From Sphingomonas sp. LC-1 (GTDB lineage: Bacteria; Pseudomonadota; Alphaproteobacteria; Sphingomonadales; Sphingomonadaceae): a DNA stretch of 64,000 nucleotides. The DNA lies in NCBI RefSeq assembly GCF_025371035.1, contig NZ_JANZXB010000001.1, positions 186,001-250,000 of the forward strand. The letters are read 5' to 3'. Below, piece after piece: positions 19,163 through 29,497 of this stretch; within the stretch, counting starts at the first letter, position 1; every line of letters starts with the position of its first letter. The translations under genes were made by a program, and so were the position numbers. The notes under the pieces are model-generated. The model was given only the letters and a program-made list of their open reading frames with translations. It was not told the DNA's origin and did not search any database.

Positions 19163-20242
19163 ATGACCCGCATGGCCCTTCGCTTTTCGCCCTCTTGCTG
19201 GCTGTTCGCCGCCGGTGTCGCGCTGCTGCCGCTCTCCGCCCTTCCCGCGCAGATGGCGACGCAGACCCCCCCCACGGTACCGGGGGCCAAGCCCGTCACG
19301 GTCGAGCGGATCAAGGTCCATTCGACCGCCATCGACGGCAATCTGGAGGGCAATAGCGCGGACCGCGACGTGATCGTCGTCCTGCCGCCCGACTATGCGA
19401 GGAACAAGGCCCGCCGCTATCCGGTCGTCTATGCGCTGCACGGCTATTCGATCGGTGCGGACCAATGGACCAAGGAAATCCATGTGCCCGCCTCGATCGA
19501 AGGCGCCTTTGCGCGCGGGGTGCCGTCGATGATCCTCGTCTTTCCCGACAGCAAGACGATGCACAACGGGTCGATGTACTCCTCGTCGCAGACGGTGGGC
19601 GATTTCGAGCGGTTCATCAGCCACGACCTGATCGCCGCGATCGATACGCGCTACCGCACCATCGCCCGGCGCGAAAGCCGGGGCCTGGCAGGTCATTCGA
19701 TGGGCGGATACGGCACCGCGCGGATCGGAATGAAGCATGCCGACATGTACGGCGCCATCTATATGATGAGCCCCTGTTGCCTGTCGCCGCGCATGATGGC
19801 CCGGCCCGAAGGCACCGACGAAAAGTTGCTGAGCAGCCTTTCCTCGCCCAAGGAGTCCGAAAAGCTGAACTGGGGCCAGCGCGCGATGCTCGCCGCCTCG
19901 GCCGCCTGGTCGCCCAATCCGAAGAACCCACCGCTCTATCTCGACCTGCCGGTCAAGGACGGCAAGTTGCGCGAGGACGTCACCGCCAAGTGGCTGGCGA
20001 ACACCCCCCTCGCCTTTGTCGACCAATATGTCGCGCCCTTGCGCAGCTATCGCGCGATCGCGCTGGATGTCGGGTCGCAGGACGGGTTGAAGGCCGATGC
20101 CCAGGCGCTGCACGACGCCCTGGATCGCTATGGCATCGCACACCGGTTCGAAATCTACGACGGCGATCATGTCAACCGGATCGGCGTGCGCTTTCAGGAG
20201 CAGGTGCTTCCCTTCTTCGGCCGGTCGCTGGTGACGAAATGA
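19163..20242 (+). CDS. Secreted alpha/beta-hydrolase esterase (CE1/esterase-D-like)
   Basis: 359 residues. Residues 1-~30 are a signal peptide (CWLFAAGVALLPLSALPAQ). The esterase D/CE1 fold follows: VIVVLPPDYARNKARRYPVVYALHGY, nucleophile elbow GHSMGGYGTAR, an acid residue likely in DVGSQDG, and the catalytic His of YDGDHVNR. In a xylan locus it is likely to remove acetyl or feruloyl groups from xylan side chains; that substrate is inferred from neighbours. A second Met (MALRF) lies 9 bases downstream of the chosen start. It is monocistronic and convergent with the GH3 gene. Confidence 0.85.
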   Translation: MTRMALRFSPSCWLFAAGVALLPLSALPAQMATQTPPTVPGAKPVTVERIKVHSTAIDGNLEGNSADRDVIVVLPPDYARNKARRYPVVYALHGYSIGADQWTKEIHVPASIEGAFARGVPSMILVFPDSKTMHNGSMYSSSQTVGDFERFISHDLIAAIDTRYRTIARRESRGLAGHSMGGYGTARIGMKHADMYGAIYMMSPCCLSPRMMARPEGTDEKLLSSLSSPKESEKLNWGQRAMLAASAAWSPNPKNPPLYLDLPVKDGKLREDVTAKWLANTPLAFVDQYVAPLRSYRAIALDVGSQDGLKADAQALHDALDRYGIAHRFEIYDGDHVNRIGVRFQEQVLPFFGRSLVTK

Positions 20243-20247
20243 TCCGG

Positions 20248-20280
20248 GCCTGTTCCTCTCCTGCAAGGGGAGGAACAGGC
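20248..20280. terminator. Bidirectional terminator hairpin
   Basis: A perfect 11-bp stem GCCTGTTCCTC (20248-20258) / GAGGAACAGGC (20270-20280) with an 11-base loop, between the convergent esterase (ends 20242) and GH3 gene (ends 20288). It has no long T tract. Confidence 0.7.
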
Positions 20281-20287
20281 TGGCCGC

Positions 20288-22973
20288 TCAATCCGCGATG
20301 GGGCGAGTGCTATCGATCCGAAACGGTGTGCTGCGGGTCGGAACGCCCGTACCGGGCTGGCCCGAGCCGATCGAGACCCGATAGTCGCCCTTCATCACCA
20401 TCCGTGTGCCATCGGCATCGACCGCGCTCAGGTCACGCGGAGCCAGGTTGAAGGTCAGGCTGCGCCGCTCGCCGGGTGCCAGATGGACCCGCTGGAAACC
20501 GCGCAAAGCGATGCGCGGTGCGCCCTCGAGCTTGGGGAAGTCGAGGTAAAGCTGCGCCACCTCGTCCCCCGCGCGGCGACCGGTGTTGCGCACCTCGGTG
20601 GTGACGGTCATGCTCCCGTCCGCGTCCGAGCGGACCGAAAGCGGCGCATAGGCGAAGCTGGTATAGCTCAGCCCAAAGCCAAACGGATAAACGGGGGTGC
20701 CGGTAAAGTAACGATAGGTCCGCCCCTTCATCGCATAGTCGCCAAAGGGCGGCAGGTCCTCGACCGAACGGTAGAAGGTCAGCGGCAAGCGACCCGCCGG
20801 GTTGGTCTTGCCCGACAGGACGTTGCCGACCGCCAGCCCCCCGGCCTGCCCCGGATACCAGGCTTCGACGATCGCATCCGCATTGGCCTTGGCCCAGGCG
20901 AGGTTCACCGGGCTGCCGTTCATCAGCACCACGACCAGCGGGCGGCCGGTCGCCTTGGCCTGTTCGAGCAGCGCCTGTTGCTCGGCGGGCAGGTCCAGCG
21001 TCGTCTTGTCGCCGCCCTTGAAGCCGGGCACGGAGATCGGCGCCTCCTCCGCCTCCAGATCGGAGGTCAGGCCGACGACCGCGACCAGCGCGTCGCTCGC
21101 CTTCGCCGCCGTGCGAAGCTCGCCCGCCGGATCGTCGGATACGCGCTTCCAGACAAGGTTGATGCCGGTCAGGATTCGCGCCTCGGTCGTGACGGTGATC
21201 GGGTAGCGACGCCCCTTTTCCAGCGTGACGGTCCTCATCGTCGGCAGGCTGTTCCATGAGGCCTTGGTCAGATCGACAAAGGGCTGCCCCTCAAAGGTCA
21301 TCGCCCCGTTGAAACCCGATATGCCCAGCCGATAGCGTCCGCTCTCCGGTGGAACGAGATAGCCGGTCCAGACCGCCCGATGCACGTCGCGGACCGAGGA
21401 CAGATCCAGGCTGCGCGAGGCGGCATTGGCCTCGACACGGGTGACGACGGGGCGATCCTCGAACCGCGCAGTCTTCAGCCATTCGCCCAGCGCACCGGGG
21501 GCGAAGCGTTCGGGAATCCGGCCCAGGACGTTGTAATAGCGGGCGAGAAGGCCGGGCTGCCCCTCTTCGGTCTGGAGCGCAGCGGTCGGAATCGGGTCGC
21601 CATCGGTGAAGGTCTCGGCGAAGGGCACATAGCGGATCTGCGCCCCTGGCATCGCGCGCCGCAGCCCGTCGACCACCGAGAATGCCGGTCCCGACAGCGA
21701 CGAGGAATAATTGCCGCGCAATACGCGCGTCGCATCGCCGAGCGGGCCGATCACCGCAATCCGGGCGCTGGGCTTCAGCGGCAATATGCCCTTGTTCTTC
21801 AGCAGCACCAGGCTCTTCTCCGCCACCTCCAGCGCAAGTGACCGATGCGCGGGCGTGTCGATGTCGGCGGCGGAACTGGTCTGGATCGATAGCGGACGCA
21901 GGCCGGGCAGGTCGCCCGTGCGATAGCGCGCCGCGAACAAGCGGGTCAGCGAGCGGTCGACGTCCGCGACCGAGATCAACCCGCGCGACAATGCCTCGCG
22001 ATAGGGATTGGTCAGCCCATCGGTATCGGTCAGCGTCGCATTGTTGCACTCGTTATCGACGCCCGCGCGCATCGCGGCGGCAACCGCGCTGGCGGCGTCG
22101 GGGGCGTAATGATGATTGGCGGCAATGTCCTTCACCGCGTCGCAGTCGGACACGACATAGCCGCGAAAGCCCCAGCGTCCGCGCAGATAATCCTTGAGCA
22201 GCAGGTCGCTGCCGCAGGCGGGTTGTCCGTCGATGCGGTTATAGGCACACATGATCGAACCCGCGCCGCCCTCTACGATCGCCGCGCGGAAGGCGGGGAG
22301 GTAGGTATCGACCAGATCGTGGCGCGAGACATAGACATTCGCCTCGTGCCGCGTGGATTCCGGGCCGCTATGCACCGCATAATGTTTGGGCGTCGCGACC
22401 ACGTCGATCCGCGTCGGGTCGGTGCCCTGCATGCCCCGCACGAAGGCCACGCCCATCTTCGCGGTCAGATACGGGTCTTCGCCATAGGTCTCCTGCCCCC
22501 GGCCCCAAGCGCGGATCGCGGAAGATGTTGATGTTGGGCGACCAGGTGTCGAGCCCGGTGCCGATCCGTCCCATTCGCCCCGTCTGGCGAGCGAGCGCGT
22601 GGAGCCCGCGCACCTCGCTGCTGATCACCTGAGCCGCGCGGCCGACCAGCGCATCGTCGAAGGTCGCGGCCAGCCCGACCGGTTCCGGGAAGTTGGTCGT
22701 CGGCACCGGCCCAAGGGCGCCGTGGAGCGACTCCGTCCACCAATTATAGGCGGGCACGTCCAGCCGGGCGATGGCGGGGGCGGTGTTGAGGAGTTGCGCC
22801 AGTTTCTCGTCGGTCGTCATGCGCGCGACCAGACGGACTGCCAGTGCCTCGGCCTGGTCCACCCCGTCGGTCGCCGGAGCCACCGCCGTTCCGCCCTCCT
22901 GCGCTTGTGCGATGGCGGCCTGCGCTGTTGAAAGCGCCAGGACGGACAAGACCGATGCACGCCATGATCTCAT
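20288..22973 (-). pseudogene. GH3 beta-xylosidase, interrupted by a one-base frameshift
   Basis: Two overlapping frames together encode one ~894-residue GH3 enzyme. The 5' frame (22973 to ~22507) gives a signal peptide, then TTDEKLAQLLNTAPAIARL and NINIFRDPR. The 3' frame continues with MGVAFVRGMQGTDP, the nucleophile motif GYVVSDCDAV, a PA14 insert (~GYLVPPESGRYRLGISGF) and a C-terminal Fn3-like domain. Deleting one A of the AA at 22507-22508 (plus strand) restores DPRWGRGQETYGEDPYLTAK, the exact family motif. So the break is either a recent inactivating mutation or a sequencing error. If intact it would release xylose from xylo-oligosaccharides in the periplasm. It is divergent from GH27 and carries an operator in its promoter. 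Confidence 0.9.
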
Positions 22974-22997
22974 GACAATCCACTCCCATGATGTTTT

Positions 22998-23011
22998 TGT
23001 TACCGTTATCA
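22998..23011. promoter_or_regulatory. LacI-type operator in GH3 promoter (site 3)
   Basis: TGTTACCGTTATCA, an imperfect palindrome with core TA-C-CG-T-TA, 25 bases upstream of the GH3 start. On the minus strand it overlaps the -10 of a candidate promoter (TGGACA, 16 bases, TAACGG). Confidence 0.6.
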
Positions 23012-23088
23012 GCCGCGCGATGCCTGTCCAGCCGACAAATCCTCCGCAATCGATCGCGGTCGGTGGACAGCCGCGGATTAGTCCGACA

Positions 23089-23102
23089 AGATAGCGTTAA
23101 AA
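23089..23102. promoter_or_regulatory. LacI-type operator in GH27 promoter (site 4)
   Basis: AGATAGCGTTAAAA with core TA-G-CG-T-TA. It overlaps the -10 (AAGATA, 23088-23093) of a candidate promoter whose -35 is TGGACA at 23064-23069. It precedes GH27, first gene of the GH27-GH10-GH43-GH43 run. Confidence 0.55.
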
Positions 23103-23120
23103 CAGATTGGGAGGATGGCT

Positions 23121-25043
23121 ATGCCCCGGACAATGCGGATGATTTTGGCATGCAGCGTGGCGCTGCTGGGACTGGCGAGTCCTCTGTCTGCGCTCGCGCA
23201 AACGGCAAGTGTCGATCCGCTCGCGCCGACCGGCCGATGGAGCGCGAACGATCAGGGGCAGGCCGCCCTGCCGCCCATGGGGTGGAATAGCTGGAATGCC
23301 TTCAACAGCGACGTCGACGAGGAAAAGGTGATGGCCTCGGTCAAGCTGATCGCCGACAAGGGGCTGCGCGAGGCGGGCTATCGCTACATCAATATCGACG
23401 ATGGCTGGTGGCTGCGCCGTCGCCAGCCCGATGGTCGCATGGTGATCCGCGCCGACAAATTCCCGTCTGCCGCAGCCGGTCCCAACCAGCAGACCAGCTT
23501 TCGCCCATTGACCGACCGGCTCCACGCCATGGGGTTCAAGGCGGGCATCTATTCAGACATCGGCCGCAACAGTTGCGGCCAGGTCTATACGCCCAATTTC
23601 GCCAACCAGCCCGAGGGAAGCATCGCCGAACGCGAAGTCGGGCTATACGGGCACGCGGATCAGGACATCGCACTCTATTTCGGCGAATGGGGTTTCGACT
23701 ATATCAAGGTCGATGGGTGCGGCATTCGTGGATTGGGCAAGGATGCCGACCATGTCCGCAAGGGCGATTACCGTGAACTGACCCCGTTGATCGACATGAA
23801 CGCGCTGGCGCGGACCGATATTCCCGCCGTGCGCGCGCTGTACGATCAGGTCGCGGCGGCCCTGAAGCGCGAAAATCCGGATGGCGACTATATCTTCTCG
23901 CTCTGCCTGTGGGGTTCGGCGGATGTGCGGTCCTGGGGCAAGCAGATCGGCAATGTCTCGCGCACCAGCGATGACATCACCGCGCACTGGTCGCGGATGC
24001 TGACCAATTTCGACACCAGCGCCACCCGAGCGCTCTATGCCCATCCGCATGGCTGGAACGACCCCGACATGCTGTTCGTCGGATCGGGCGAATTCGACGC
24101 GAACCACATGACCGAGGCGCGTTCGCACTTCGCGCTGTGGGCGATGATGAACGCGCCGCTGCTGATCGGCTTCGATCTGCGCCAGGCCAATGCGGAACAG
24201 ATCGCGCTGCTGGGGAACCGGGCGATCATCGCGCTCAACCAGGACCCGGCCGGGCATCAGGCGATCCCGGCCTATCTATCGGACGATGTGCAGATTTTCG
24301 TGAAGACGCTGGCCAATGGAGACAAGGCGGTGGCGATCCTGAACCGCACTGCCTCCCCCGTCACTCCCGTCCTGACCGCCGATCACCTGAAGCTGCGCGG
24401 CGACCGCCCGGTGGCGATGACCGACCTGTGGACCAGGCAGAAGAGTCGCTTTTCGGGTGAGACGAAGCTGACGCTCGCACCGCACCAGACGCTGATCTTC
24501 CGCGTGTCGGGCGAACGTCGCCTGCCGCGCGGCCATTATCTGTCGGAGACGCCGGGCGACGTGAACCCGGCGGAGGACGGCATCCGCACTCCCGAAGGCG
24601 ATCCGACCATCCATCACGAACTCAGCCCCTGGGGCGGCACCAAGGGGCCGGGCGACTTCCCGCAATATGGCGGCTGGGGTGGTGCGCAGGCGGACCGCAC
24701 GCCGTTCGGACGGCCGCTGCACCTGGCGGGCAAAGTCTATGATACCGGGCTGGGCGTGCTCGCCAATTCGCGGCTGGAGGTGCGCAACCCCGGCCAGTCC
24801 CGGTTCGGCGCCACGATCGGCATCGATGACTCCGCGACGGCGCGCGGTCGACGCGTGGTGTTCGAAGTCTATGGCGACGGCAAGCTGCTCGCCCGCTCGC
24901 GTCCCATGGCCCTGAACGACGCGCCGGCGACGATCGAGGCGGATGTGCGCGGCCGCAAGCTGATCGAACTGGTCGCCCGTGCCGATAGCGCTCCCGATGC
25001 CGCCCTGCCGGTGACTTGGGCCGATGCGCGGCTACTCGACTGA
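23121..25043 (+). CDS. GH27 alpha-galactosidase with C-terminal NPCBM domain
   Basis: 640 residues. Signal peptide at 1-~27 (MILACSVALLGLASPLSALAQ). The GH27 TIM barrel starts at PPMGWNSWNAF; IDDGWW follows, the nucleophile is Asp198 in YIKVDGCG, and the acid/base is likely in SRTSDDIT (~284-285). A beta-sandwich follows the barrel, then an NPCBM-type domain (~500-640; GGWGGAQADRTPFG...YDTGLGV). GH27 releases terminal alpha-galactose, and some members act on beta-L-arabinopyranose. I chose ATG 23121 because TTGGGAGG (23107-23114) is 6 bases before it; an ATG at 23115 touches that ribosome site. GH10 follows after 94 bases. Confidence 0.9.
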   Translation: MPRTMRMILACSVALLGLASPLSALAQTASVDPLAPTGRWSANDQGQAALPPMGWNSWNAFNSDVDEEKVMASVKLIADKGLREAGYRYINIDDGWWLRRRQPDGRMVIRADKFPSAAAGPNQQTSFRPLTDRLHAMGFKAGIYSDIGRNSCGQVYTPNFANQPEGSIAEREVGLYGHADQDIALYFGEWGFDYIKVDGCGIRGLGKDADHVRKGDYRELTPLIDMNALARTDIPAVRALYDQVAAALKRENPDGDYIFSLCLWGSADVRSWGKQIGNVSRTSDDITAHWSRMLTNFDTSATRALYAHPHGWNDPDMLFVGSGEFDANHMTEARSHFALWAMMNAPLLIGFDLRQANAEQIALLGNRAIIALNQDPAGHQAIPAYLSDDVQIFVKTLANGDKAVAILNRTASPVTPVLTADHLKLRGDRPVAMTDLWTRQKSRFSGETKLTLAPHQTLIFRVSGERRLPRGHYLSETPGDVNPAEDGIRTPEGDPTIHHELSPWGGTKGPGDFPQYGGWGGAQADRTPFGRPLHLAGKVYDTGLGVLANSRLEVRNPGQSRFGATIGIDDSATARGRRVVFEVYGDGKLLARSRPMALNDAPATIEADVRGRKLIELVARADSAPDAALPVTWADARLLD

Positions 25044-25137
25044 GCCCGATCGATACGGATGGACGTCGTCGTTGGATGGCCTTGCCGTTTCTGGGTGGCC
25101 ATGCAACTGTCCTGACAAAGGAAAAAGGGAGAGGGTG

Positions 25138-26274
25138 ATGAAACCCAATTGGCAAGGGCCGGTGCTGACCCGTCGTCAGCAACTGGCCGGTATGACGGGC
25201 GGTCTGGTAATGGGAGCGCTCCCGTCTGTGGCATGGGCCGCTGGTTCGGACGTGCCGCTTCGCGATCTGGCCGCGCAAAAGGGCATCCTGTTCGGCACCG
25301 CGATCAGCGCTGGCCGGGGCTCGCCGATCAACGACCCCGCTTATGCCGCGGTCGTCACGCGCGAATGCGCGACGCTGGTGCCCGAGAATGAGATGAAGGT
25401 CTATGTCGTCGGCAATGATCCCCGACATCTGAACTTCGCCCCCGCCGACCGTATCGCGGGGTTCGCGCGTGACCATCGTATGAAACTACGTGGGCACACG
25501 CTGCTGTGGAATTACGAAAAATATATATCGCCCGCATTGGCCGAGCAGGTCCGTACCACGGGGGCAGAGACATGGCTCCGCGCCTATATCGCACAGGTCG
25601 CGGGCCATTTCGGCGATCAGATCTATAGCTGGGACGTGGTCAACGAGACGATCAATCCCAAGACCGGCCAGATCCGGGGCACGGTGTTCGATCAGGCACT
25701 CGGCTTCGACATATTCAAGATCGCCTACGACGCCGCGCGCGAGCACGCCCCCTATGCCCAGCGCGTCTATAACGATTACATGTCGTGGGAAGTCGGCAAC
25801 GAGGCCCACCGCGCGGGCGTGCTCCGCCTGCTGGAGCGGTTCCGCAAGGAGAATGTCCCCGTCGATGCGCTCGGCATCCAGAGCCACCTGGGCAATGACG
25901 GCAGCCATTCGCGCATCCAGCAGGCGGAGTGGAGGCGTTTCCTCGATGCCGTCACCGCCATGGGCTATCGCCTGCTGATCACGGAATTCGACATCAACGA
26001 CCGCGAAATGCCGCGCGACGTGGCGCAGCGCGATGCGAAGACGGCGGCGGTGGCGCGCGACTATCTGGACATGATGTTCTCCTATCCGCAGCTCGACCAG
26101 TTCCTGTGCTGGGGCCTGTGGGACAAGCATAGCTGGCTGAACGGCTTCGCGCCGCGCGGCGACGGACTGCCGCAGCGCCCCCTGCCCTATGACGATGCGT
26201 TGAAGCCGAAGCCGCTCCGCGCCGCCATTGCCGACGCTCTGCGCGCCGCCCCCGTTCGAAAGGGTATTGCATGA
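25138..26274 (+). CDS. GH10 endo-1,4-beta-xylanase
   Basis: 378 residues. The N-terminus has a twin-arginine-like signal (TRRQQLAGMTGGLVMGALPSVAWA), so export may use Tat. The GH10 barrel follows: ATLVPENEMK, RGHTLLWN, acid/base Glu170 in SWDVVNE and nucleophile Glu283 in LLITEFDI; CWGLWDKHSWL closes the barrel. It cuts internal xylan bonds to give xylo-oligosaccharides, the key depolymerase of the locus. It starts at 25138 after a GGGAGAGGG ribosome site; an upstream extension is not homologous. Its stop overlaps the next gene by ATGA. Confidence 0.96.
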   Translation: MKPNWQGPVLTRRQQLAGMTGGLVMGALPSVAWAAGSDVPLRDLAAQKGILFGTAISAGRGSPINDPAYAAVVTRECATLVPENEMKVYVVGNDPRHLNFAPADRIAGFARDHRMKLRGHTLLWNYEKYISPALAEQVRTTGAETWLRAYIAQVAGHFGDQIYSWDVVNETINPKTGQIRGTVFDQALGFDIFKIAYDAAREHAPYAQRVYNDYMSWEVGNEAHRAGVLRLLERFRKENVPVDALGIQSHLGNDGSHSRIQQAEWRRFLDAVTAMGYRLLITEFDINDREMPRDVAQRDAKTAAVARDYLDMMFSYPQLDQFLCWGLWDKHSWLNGFAPRGDGLPQRPLPYDDALKPKPLRAAIADALRAAPVRKGIA

Positions 26275-27938
26275 TCCGCCCGGTATTGACCGCGCTCGTT
26301 CTATCTCTGGCCATGGCTGGCGGGGCGACGGCCCAGACCGCGACCTTCGAGCGCTTCACCTATCAGGGCCGCTCGATCGAACAGGCGAAGCCCGCGTCGG
26401 GCCAATTTCTGAACCCCGTCATTTCAGGCTATTATCCCGATCCGTCGGTGACGCGGGTGGGCAAGGACTATTATCTCGTCAACTCGTCCTTCGCTCATTA
26501 TCCGGGCCTGCCGATCTTTCACTCCACCGACCTCGTCCACTGGACCCAGATCGGCAATGCGATCGATCGGCCGGGGCAGCTCGACTTTACCGGACGCGCG
26601 GTGTCGGAGGCGGTGTTCGCGCCCGACATCACCTATCACGACGGCACCTTCTATATCGTCAACACCTGCGTCCAGTGCCGGGGCAATTTCGTCATCACCG
26701 CCAAGAACCCGGCGGGGCCCTGGTCCGACCCGATCTGGCTGCCCTTCGAAGGAATTGATCCGTCGATCTATTGGGAAGGGGACCGCGCCTATATCGTCAA
26801 CAACCGCGCCCCCGCCGAGCCGCCCCGCTATGACGGCCACCGTGCCATCTGGGTGCAGGAATATGACTGGCGCGCCGGGAAAATGGTCGGCGAAAGTACG
26901 CAGTTGATCAATGGTGGCGTCGACCTGTCCAAGAAGCCTGTCTGGATCGAAGGCCCGCATATCTTCAAGAAGGATGGCTGGTATTATCTCACCGCCGCCG
27001 AAGGAGGGACCAGCGTCAACCACTCGCAGGTCGTATTGCGATCGAAGGCGCTGCGCGGCCCCTATGTGCCGTTCGCCGGCAATCCGATCCTGACCCAGCG
27101 CGATCTCGATCCGAAACGCCCGCATCCGATCAGCGCGGCGGGTCATGCCGAACTGGTCCAGACGCAGAACGGCGACTGGTGGGCGACCTTCCTGGCGACG
27201 CGCCCCTATGCCGAGGATTATTACAATATCGGGCGCGAGACCTTCCTGTTGCCGGTGACGTGGAAAGACGGCTGGCCGATCATTCTGGACAAGGGCAAGA
27301 CGGTGCCCTGGACGCTCGCCAAGCCCCGCCTGCCCGCATCCCCGCCGCACAAGCTGCCGACCAGCGGCGATTTCGGCTATACCGACGAGTTCGACGGCAA
27401 TCGGTTGGCGATGCAGTGGATCGGCATCCGTACGCCCAGAACGCCCTTCTACACCGTCGCGAACGGCACGCTGAATATGCGCGGCGGCGATGCGCTGGGC
27501 GATCGGCAGGGCGTACCGGGCTTCGTCGGACGGCGGCAGCAACATGCGATCGCCGATGTCTCGACCACGTTGCGCTATGCTCCCGCCAAGGACGGCGCGC
27601 GCGCCGGGCTGGTCGCGATCCAGAATGACTATGCCTATCTGTTCTTCGGTCTGACCCGCATCGACGGCCAGCCCCGGATCGCGCTCTACAAGCGGGAGGG
27701 TCAGAACACCCGTGACGAAGCCGCGCCCGAGACGCTCGTCGCCTCCGCGCCCTTCACCGCGAGCGGCCCGGTGACGCTGACCATCCATGCCAAGGGCGGG
27801 CAGATGGCATTCGACTATGCGGTCGGCGGCAGGACCATGACGCTAAAGCCCGATCTCGACGTGCGTTTCCTCAGCACGGCACGCGCCGGCGGCTTTGTCG
27901 GCACGGTGATCGGCCCCTATGTCTATGAGGCACGGTGA
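26271..27938 (+). CDS. GH43 beta-xylosidase/arabinofuranosidase with C-terminal beta-sandwich
   Basis: 555 residues. Signal peptide at 1-22 (LTALVLSLAMAGGATAQ). The GH43 propeller occupies ~45-330: base Asp57 in YYPDPSV, the middle Asp of EGIDPSIYW and acid Glu of VWIEGPHIFKK. The rest (from GDFGYTDEFDGNRLAMQW) is the extra beta-sandwich of large GH43 xylosidases. It should act on xylo- or arabino-oligosaccharides in the periplasm. It overlaps GH10 upstream (ATGA) and the next GH43 downstream (TGATG), so the three are coupled. Confidence 0.92.
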   Translation: MIRPVLTALVLSLAMAGGATAQTATFERFTYQGRSIEQAKPASGQFLNPVISGYYPDPSVTRVGKDYYLVNSSFAHYPGLPIFHSTDLVHWTQIGNAIDRPGQLDFTGRAVSEAVFAPDITYHDGTFYIVNTCVQCRGNFVITAKNPAGPWSDPIWLPFEGIDPSIYWEGDRAYIVNNRAPAEPPRYDGHRAIWVQEYDWRAGKMVGESTQLINGGVDLSKKPVWIEGPHIFKKDGWYYLTAAEGGTSVNHSQVVLRSKALRGPYVPFAGNPILTQRDLDPKRPHPISAAGHAELVQTQNGDWWATFLATRPYAEDYYNIGRETFLLPVTWKDGWPIILDKGKTVPWTLAKPRLPASPPHKLPTSGDFGYTDEFDGNRLAMQWIGIRTPRTPFYTVANGTLNMRGGDALGDRQGVPGFVGRRQQHAIADVSTTLRYAPAKDGARAGLVAIQNDYAYLFFGLTRIDGQPRIALYKREGQNTRDEAAPETLVASAPFTASGPVTLTIHAKGGQMAFDYAVGGRTMTLKPDLDVRFLSTARAGGFVGTVIGPYVYEAR

Positions 27939-29491
27939 TGCGGCGCAGCCTCTCGCTCACCCTGCTGGCGGCAACGCTCGGCGGCGTATCGGCCATGGCG
28001 GCGGCGCAGGCCTGGCAATCGGATCGGGGCGACGGCAGCTATGCCAATCCGCCGCTTTATGCCGATTATCCCGATCCCGACATCATCCGCGTCGGTCAGG
28101 ATTTCTACTTCATCACCACGACTTTCGCGAACGTCCCCGGCCTGACCATCATGACCTCGCGCGATCTGGTGAACTGGCGGTTCGTCGGCCATGTCATCGA
28201 CCGGCTGGAGGGGTTGCCCGAATATGAGCTGAAGAACGGCGGGGCCTATCGCAAGGGCATCTTTGCGCCCAGCCTGCGCTATCATGACGGGGTATTCTAC
28301 ATCGCCGTGACGCCGGTGGGCGAGAAGACGCGCATCTACCGATCCAGGGACATTCGCGGGCCGTGGCAGATGAACCGGTTGAGCGAAGAAGCCTTCGACC
28401 CCGGCCTCTTCATCGACAAGGACGGCAGCGCCTATGTCATGACCTCGGTCGGTTCGGACGGCACGACGACCCTGCTCAGCCTCAGCCGCGACCTGCGCAC
28501 CGTCACCGACAAGCGCGTCGTCTATTTCAACAAGGGCGCGGAAGGCTCGAAGATCGTCCGGCGGGGCGATTATTACTATATGTTCAACGCCATCCCCCGG
28601 CGGCTGGGGATGACGGTGTCGCGCGCCAGGAGCCTGTTCGGCCCATGGGAGACCCGCGACCAGATCGACGACAAGACCGGCGGGCACCAAGGGGCGATCG
28701 TCGATCTGCCCGACGGCAGCGACTATGGTTTCGTCATGACCGATGCGGGCGCGATCGGGCGGATGACCAATATCAGCCCGGTCTTCTGGCGGGACGGCTG
28801 GCCCGTCTGGGGCACGCCAGACGCGCCGGGCCGCGTCCCCGTGACCGCGCGCAAGCCGATCCAGGGACAGCCGGTCGGCGTCCTTCCCGCCTCCGACGAC
28901 TTTTCCGGGCGGACTCTCGGCCTGCAGTGGCAGTGGAACCACAATCCGCTGGACGATCGCTGGTCGCTGACCGAGCGGCCGGGCTATCTCCGGCTTCGCG
29001 CCACCCAGGCTCCCGCGCTGTGGAGCGCCCGCAACACGCTTCTCCAAAAGGGGCAAGGGCCGTTCAGTCGCGGCGTCGTCGCGATCGATACGACGCATAT
29101 CGTCGCGGGCGATCAGTGCGGCTTCGGCACCTTCGGTAAATATAGCGGGCATATCGCCATCGGCCGAGGGCGCGACGGCCGACCGACGCTCACCATGCGG
29201 GTGATCGAGGACGTCGCCACGGCTCAGAAAACCGAAATCCGCGTCGATGCGCAGCCGATAACCGCCAAGCGGCTGTTCCTGCGCACCGATATGGACTTCA
29301 AGACCGACCGGGCCAGCGTCGCCTACAGTATCGACGGCCGGGACTGGCGGACGTTGGGCGGCGATTTCCCGCTCGCCTTCGATTGGCGGACGGGGACGTT
29401 CCAGGGACAGCAATATGCGCTGTTCTGCTACAATTCGAAGGCGAAGGGCGGGTGGATAGATGTGGACAGCTTCACGCTGTCGGGGCGGTAA
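27938..29491 (+). CDS. GH43 glycosidase (xylosidase/arabinofuranosidase) with C-terminal beta-sandwich
   Basis: 517 residues. Signal peptide at ~1-24 (LTLLAATLGGVSAMAAAQA). GH43 propeller: base Asp in YADYPDPDIIRVG, middle Asp in AFDPGLFIDKDG, acid Glu in AEGSKIVRRG, then a C-terminal sandwich from DDFSGRTLGLQWQWNH. It differs enough from the preceding GH43 to suggest another linkage or substituent. The ATG at 27938 overlaps the previous stop by one base; a GTG at 27935 is the alternative. It ends the GH27-GH10-GH43-GH43 cluster. Confidence 0.92.
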   Translation: MRRSLSLTLLAATLGGVSAMAAAQAWQSDRGDGSYANPPLYADYPDPDIIRVGQDFYFITTTFANVPGLTIMTSRDLVNWRFVGHVIDRLEGLPEYELKNGGAYRKGIFAPSLRYHDGVFYIAVTPVGEKTRIYRSRDIRGPWQMNRLSEEAFDPGLFIDKDGSAYVMTSVGSDGTTTLLSLSRDLRTVTDKRVVYFNKGAEGSKIVRRGDYYYMFNAIPRRLGMTVSRARSLFGPWETRDQIDDKTGGHQGAIVDLPDGSDYGFVMTDAGAIGRMTNISPVFWRDGWPVWGTPDAPGRVPVTARKPIQGQPVGVLPASDDFSGRTLGLQWQWNHNPLDDRWSLTERPGYLRLRATQAPALWSARNTLLQKGQGPFSRGVVAIDTTHIVAGDQCGFGTFGKYSGHIAIGRGRDGRPTLTMRVIEDVATAQKTEIRVDAQPITAKRLFLRTDMDFKTDRASVAYSIDGRDWRTLGGDFPLAFDWRTGTFQGQQYALFCYNSKAKGGWIDVDSFTLSGR

Positions 29492-29497
29492 TCCCTT

